Shown piece by piece: positions 5,699 to 7,177 of a stretch of DNA of 7,177 nt. Origin of the DNA: Syntrophobacterales bacterium (GTDB taxonomy: Bacteria > Desulfobacterota > Syntrophia > Syntrophales > JAAYKM01); assembly GCA_031285215.1 (NCBI GenBank), contig JAITWQ010000111.1, positions 1-7,177 on the forward strand. Direction: 5' to 3'. A model generated the notes under the pieces. The model saw only the letters and a list, made by a program, of their open reading frames with translations. It had not been told where the DNA came from and did no database searches. Numbering within the stretch: the first letter of the stretch is position 1; each line of letters begins with the position of its first letter. The position numbers and the translations under genes are program-made.

Positions 5699-6385
5699 AT
5701 GCTCATTATCCGAAGAAAATATCATTTTGGCCTATTTTTTCTCGCCGTCCTGAAGATAGGAATATTCCTCCTGTCTTCCTCTGTCTCCCATGCCCTTACT
5801 TTGGAGGAGATACTCACCCGGATAGAAAACCAGTTTTTGCGCTCCGCCGATTTTCAGGCCGATTTCGTTCAGGAAACGGAAATAAAAAGTATGGGGCAAA
5901 CGGAACGGGAACAGGGTCGTCTTTACTGCAAAAAACCGCTGAAGATGCTCTGGGATTACCAGAAGCCCGCAGCGAAAAAACTCGTCATCGAGGAGGAAAA
6001 ATCCTGGCTGTACCTGCCGGAAGAAAACATTGTTTACACGCAAGCCACAGAACATCTGCTGGGGTCATCCAGCGCCGTTCGCCTCCTGCTGGGATTAGGC
6101 AAGATTACAGACGATTTTAAAGTACAGCTCATGCCGGCCAGTAAAGGGGATGACAAAAATGATGTTCTTCTGATGTTAACGCCCAAGGACCCGCAGTTGG
6201 GGATTAAGAACGCCTGGCTCCGCGTTACGGGAAAAAGTGGTCAGGTAAAACAGGTTTGGTTCGAAGATGTATATGGTAACGTAACGCGGCTTAGCTTATC
6301 CAGAATAAAATTTAACCAAAATCTGAAAAACGAATTATTTAAGTTTGTTCCGCCCAAAAACGTTGAGGTGTATCCATTGTCTTAG
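5699..6385 (+). CDS. lolA: outer-membrane lipoprotein carrier protein LolA
   Basis: 228 residues. LolA is the periplasmic chaperone that takes lipoproteins from the inner-membrane LolCDE transporter and hands them to the outer-membrane receptor. A signal peptide is clear: basic RRK (5-7), a hydrophobic stretch (about 10-29), and SHA before a likely cut at 32/33. The mature part shows LTLEEILTRIENQF, ADFQADFVQE, GRLYCKKPLKMLWDYQKP, the loop VIEEEKSWLYLPEENIVY, and the C-terminal DVYGNVTRLSLSRIKFNQNL and FKFVPPKNVEV, all matching the family's half-barrel. The start at 5699 is chosen from its ribosome binding site. The gene is separated from ilvE by 285 bases that include the DnaA boxes, so it probably has its own promoter. 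Its last bases are overlapped on the other strand by a truncated foreign gene, so the breakpoint lies at or just after its stop. Confidence 0.93.
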   Translation: MLIIRRKYHFGLFFLAVLKIGIFLLSSSVSHALTLEEILTRIENQFLRSADFQADFVQETEIKSMGQTEREQGRLYCKKPLKMLWDYQKPAAKKLVIEEEKSWLYLPEENIVYTQATEHLLGSSSAVRLLLGLGKITDDFKVQLMPASKGDDKNDVLLMLTPKDPQLGIKNAWLRVTGKSGQVKQVWFEDVYGNVTRLSLSRIKFNQNLKNELFKFVPPKNVEVYPLS

Positions 6386-6615
6386 AGGTGAAATCGCGAG
6401 CCGAATCGCTAGAACCCATTAGGTTATCCTCTAATGAACGAAGTAGCGTCTCAATTACTACATTGTCATGTAGCTTTCCAAGCTTAGTCTTTAGTATTCT
6501 ATATTTCTCGGGATTGCTCGTCAATTGGAGTCGTTGGAAAACCTGCGCTGTCAGTAGATTGAAGAAGTACTTCCAAATTAACATATTTTACCCCGTCATT
6601 TTGCTCATTACTCAC
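6339..6615 (-). pseudogene. frameshifted, 3'-truncated gene downstream of the methyltransferase fragment
   Basis: A GTG at 6615 preceded by AGAGGA (6623-6628, 7 bases away) starts a frame reading [20 protein letters not shown] and stops at TAG 6499-6501. From about 6515 the sensible reading moves to another frame (NPEKYRILKTKLGKLHDNVV, then IETLLRSLEDNLMG), which is open to 6339. One extra base near 6511-6516 would join them as ...PIDE-NPEKYR.... The last 15 or so codons are simply the antisense of the lolA 3' end, so the original C-terminus is gone. The start overlaps the methyltransferase stop by 8 bases, an arrangement common for a restriction enzyme next to its methylase. I do not recognise the protein, so restriction activity is inference from position only. 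Confidence 0.5.
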
Positions 6616-7009
6616 TATTTAATCCTCTTTTCGTGATTAATTCAAAAACGCATTTAGCCAATAATGGTGGCACCGCATTACCGACTTGTTGTTGTTGGAA
6701 ACCAATACTTCCTTTGAAGACATAGCTATCAGGGAAAGATTGCAACCGTGCGGCTTCACGAACAGACAACCCTCGATTTGCCCAAGGATGGACAAGCATG
6801 TTTTTTCGATAATTCCCGATTACAACTGAAATTTCATTTTCGCACAATCTATGATATATTCCAGTATGGCATCGCGTAGGGTCAGCGTAGCTTTGCATTA
6901 GTTCCTTTGGTATTGATTCCCAATTCTCTCCTTGTTTTATATAGCCATACCTTTTTACTACCTGATCGGAATTCTTTGAAACCAAATGACCTGTACAGTG
7001 GGGTCGGAC
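6608..7009 (-). pseudogene. C-terminal fragment of a cytosine-5 DNA methyltransferase
   Basis: The C-terminal part of a C5-cytosine methyltransferase, which would methylate a specific site with S-adenosylmethionine. Visible are part of the target-recognition region ([20 protein letters not shown], then CHTGIYHRL), motif IX ([18 protein letters not shown]) and motif X ([17 protein letters not shown]). The motifs needed for catalysis, FxGxG (I), PCQ (IV), ENV (VI) and VIII, are absent. The first possible start in frame is TTG at 6985, but family-like sequence ([14 protein letters not shown]) already reads from about 7009, upstream of any start, and an in-frame TGA lies at 7043-7045. The gene therefore lost its first 200 or more codons by deletion or recombination and cannot be an active methylase. 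It is followed by an overlapping partner-like gene. The family is certain; the original target sequence is unknown. Confidence 0.85.
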
Positions 7010-7059
7010 ACTCCCTTTTCCCCATACTCGGCAATCAGCTTTTCAATGTAATTTTGCAC
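6958..7059 (-). CDS. 33-codon open frame with strong ribosome binding site, possibly a truncated gene start
   Basis: GTG at 7059 is preceded by GAGGAG (7065-7070) at 5 bases. The frame begins [20 protein letters not shown] and stops at 6958-6960, out of frame with the methyltransferase fragment that it overlaps. The start looks like a real gene start whose 3' part was replaced: family-like methyltransferase sequence takes over in a different frame from about 7009. I do not recognise the peptide. Confidence 0.3.
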   Translation of the reverse strand: MQNYIEKLIAEYGEKGVSDPTVQVIWFQRIPIR

Positions 7060-7177
7060 TTCAACTCCTCACAATTTTTTACAATTTGAGTTGTTTGCCT
7101 TTGTGTAACCGTGTTGCTATCTTCCGCCTCGCGGAGCGGGTCGAACCCCAATTCAGCGATTATTTTTTGATTGACGT
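7035..7177 (-). CDS. C-terminal end of an unidentified protein, 5' end beyond the window
   Basis: One minus-strand frame is open from the right edge to a TGA at 7035-7037 (46 codons), while the two other frames close at once. It contains [17 protein letters not shown] and a polar, basic end. Its stop lies 22-24 bases inside the next short frame (GTG 7059), consistent with an operon with overlapping genes. I do not recognise the sequence, and the evidence is only an open frame of modest length. Confidence 0.3.
   Translation of the reverse strand, partial: VNQKIIAELGFDPLREAEDSNTVTQRQTTQIVKNCEELKCKITLKS
7062..7093. repeat. inverted repeat enclosing a ribosome binding site
   Basis: CAACTC (7062-7067) and GAGTTG (7088-7093) form a perfect 6-base inverted repeat with a 20-base AT-rich interior. 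On the minus strand the GAGGAG of the GTG start at 7059 is partly inside the stem, so the structure could lower its use. It could equally be chance. Confidence 0.3.

Noticed and set aside
6417..6436. Inverted repeat CATTAG-gttatcct-CTAATG
   Set aside because: It lies within the coding remnant, is short and AT-rich, and has no T tract; chance is sufficient.
6388..6636. 82-codon plus-strand frame after lolA
   Set aside because: It is antisense of the decayed methylase-partner gene. Its hydrophobic end is an AT-rich artefact without a ribosome binding site.

Overview
The window looks like a chromosomal segment of a Gram-negative bacterium: LolA only makes sense with an outer membrane, and RmuC, ComM/YifB and a type II branched-chain aminotransferase are ordinary housekeeping genes. 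Gene content and codon use resemble a deltaproteobacterial (Desulfobacterota, Syntrophus-like) genome, but this is a weak inference because no taxonomic marker is present.

Layout. Bases 1-1559 (minus strand) are rmuC, running off the left edge. It carries an unusual C-terminal tail built from 30-residue tandem repeats, and a plausible promoter lies behind its start. Bases 1700-2015 hold no convincing gene. Bases 2016-2490 (minus) hold a small toxin-first type II toxin-antitoxin pair. The RelE/ParE-type toxin has its normal N-terminus displaced into another frame, which suggests an indel. Just upstream is a short reading frame that may be a gene remnant. From 2765 to 5413 two plus-strand genes follow: comM (AAA+ ATPase acting in natural transformation) and ilvE (branched-chain aminotransferase), 51 bases apart and perhaps cotranscribed. 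lolA (periplasmic lipoprotein carrier) lies at 5699-6385 on the plus strand.

The most interesting non-coding stretch is the ilvE-lolA gap (5414-5698). It contains three head-to-tail copies of a 12-base unit, each with a full match to the DnaA-box consensus TTATNCACA. A fourth, inverted partial copy sits in front of them, and an AT-rich segment with small palindromes follows. This is the architecture expected of a DnaA-binding locus (origin-like, titration site or DnaA-controlled promoter), although no dnaA, dnaN, gidA or rpmH gene is nearby. A 41-codon reading frame covers the repeats and is the competing explanation.

The right end (6386-7177, minus strand) is a decayed restriction-modification-like locus. 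It holds the C-terminal part of a cytosine-5 DNA methyltransferase without its catalytic half. Overlapping it is a downstream gene with its own ribosome binding site, which is frameshifted and whose 3' end runs into the antisense of lolA. Upstream are two short frames of unknown origin. Base composition is more AT-rich here than in the housekeeping genes, which fits acquisition by transfer followed by decay.
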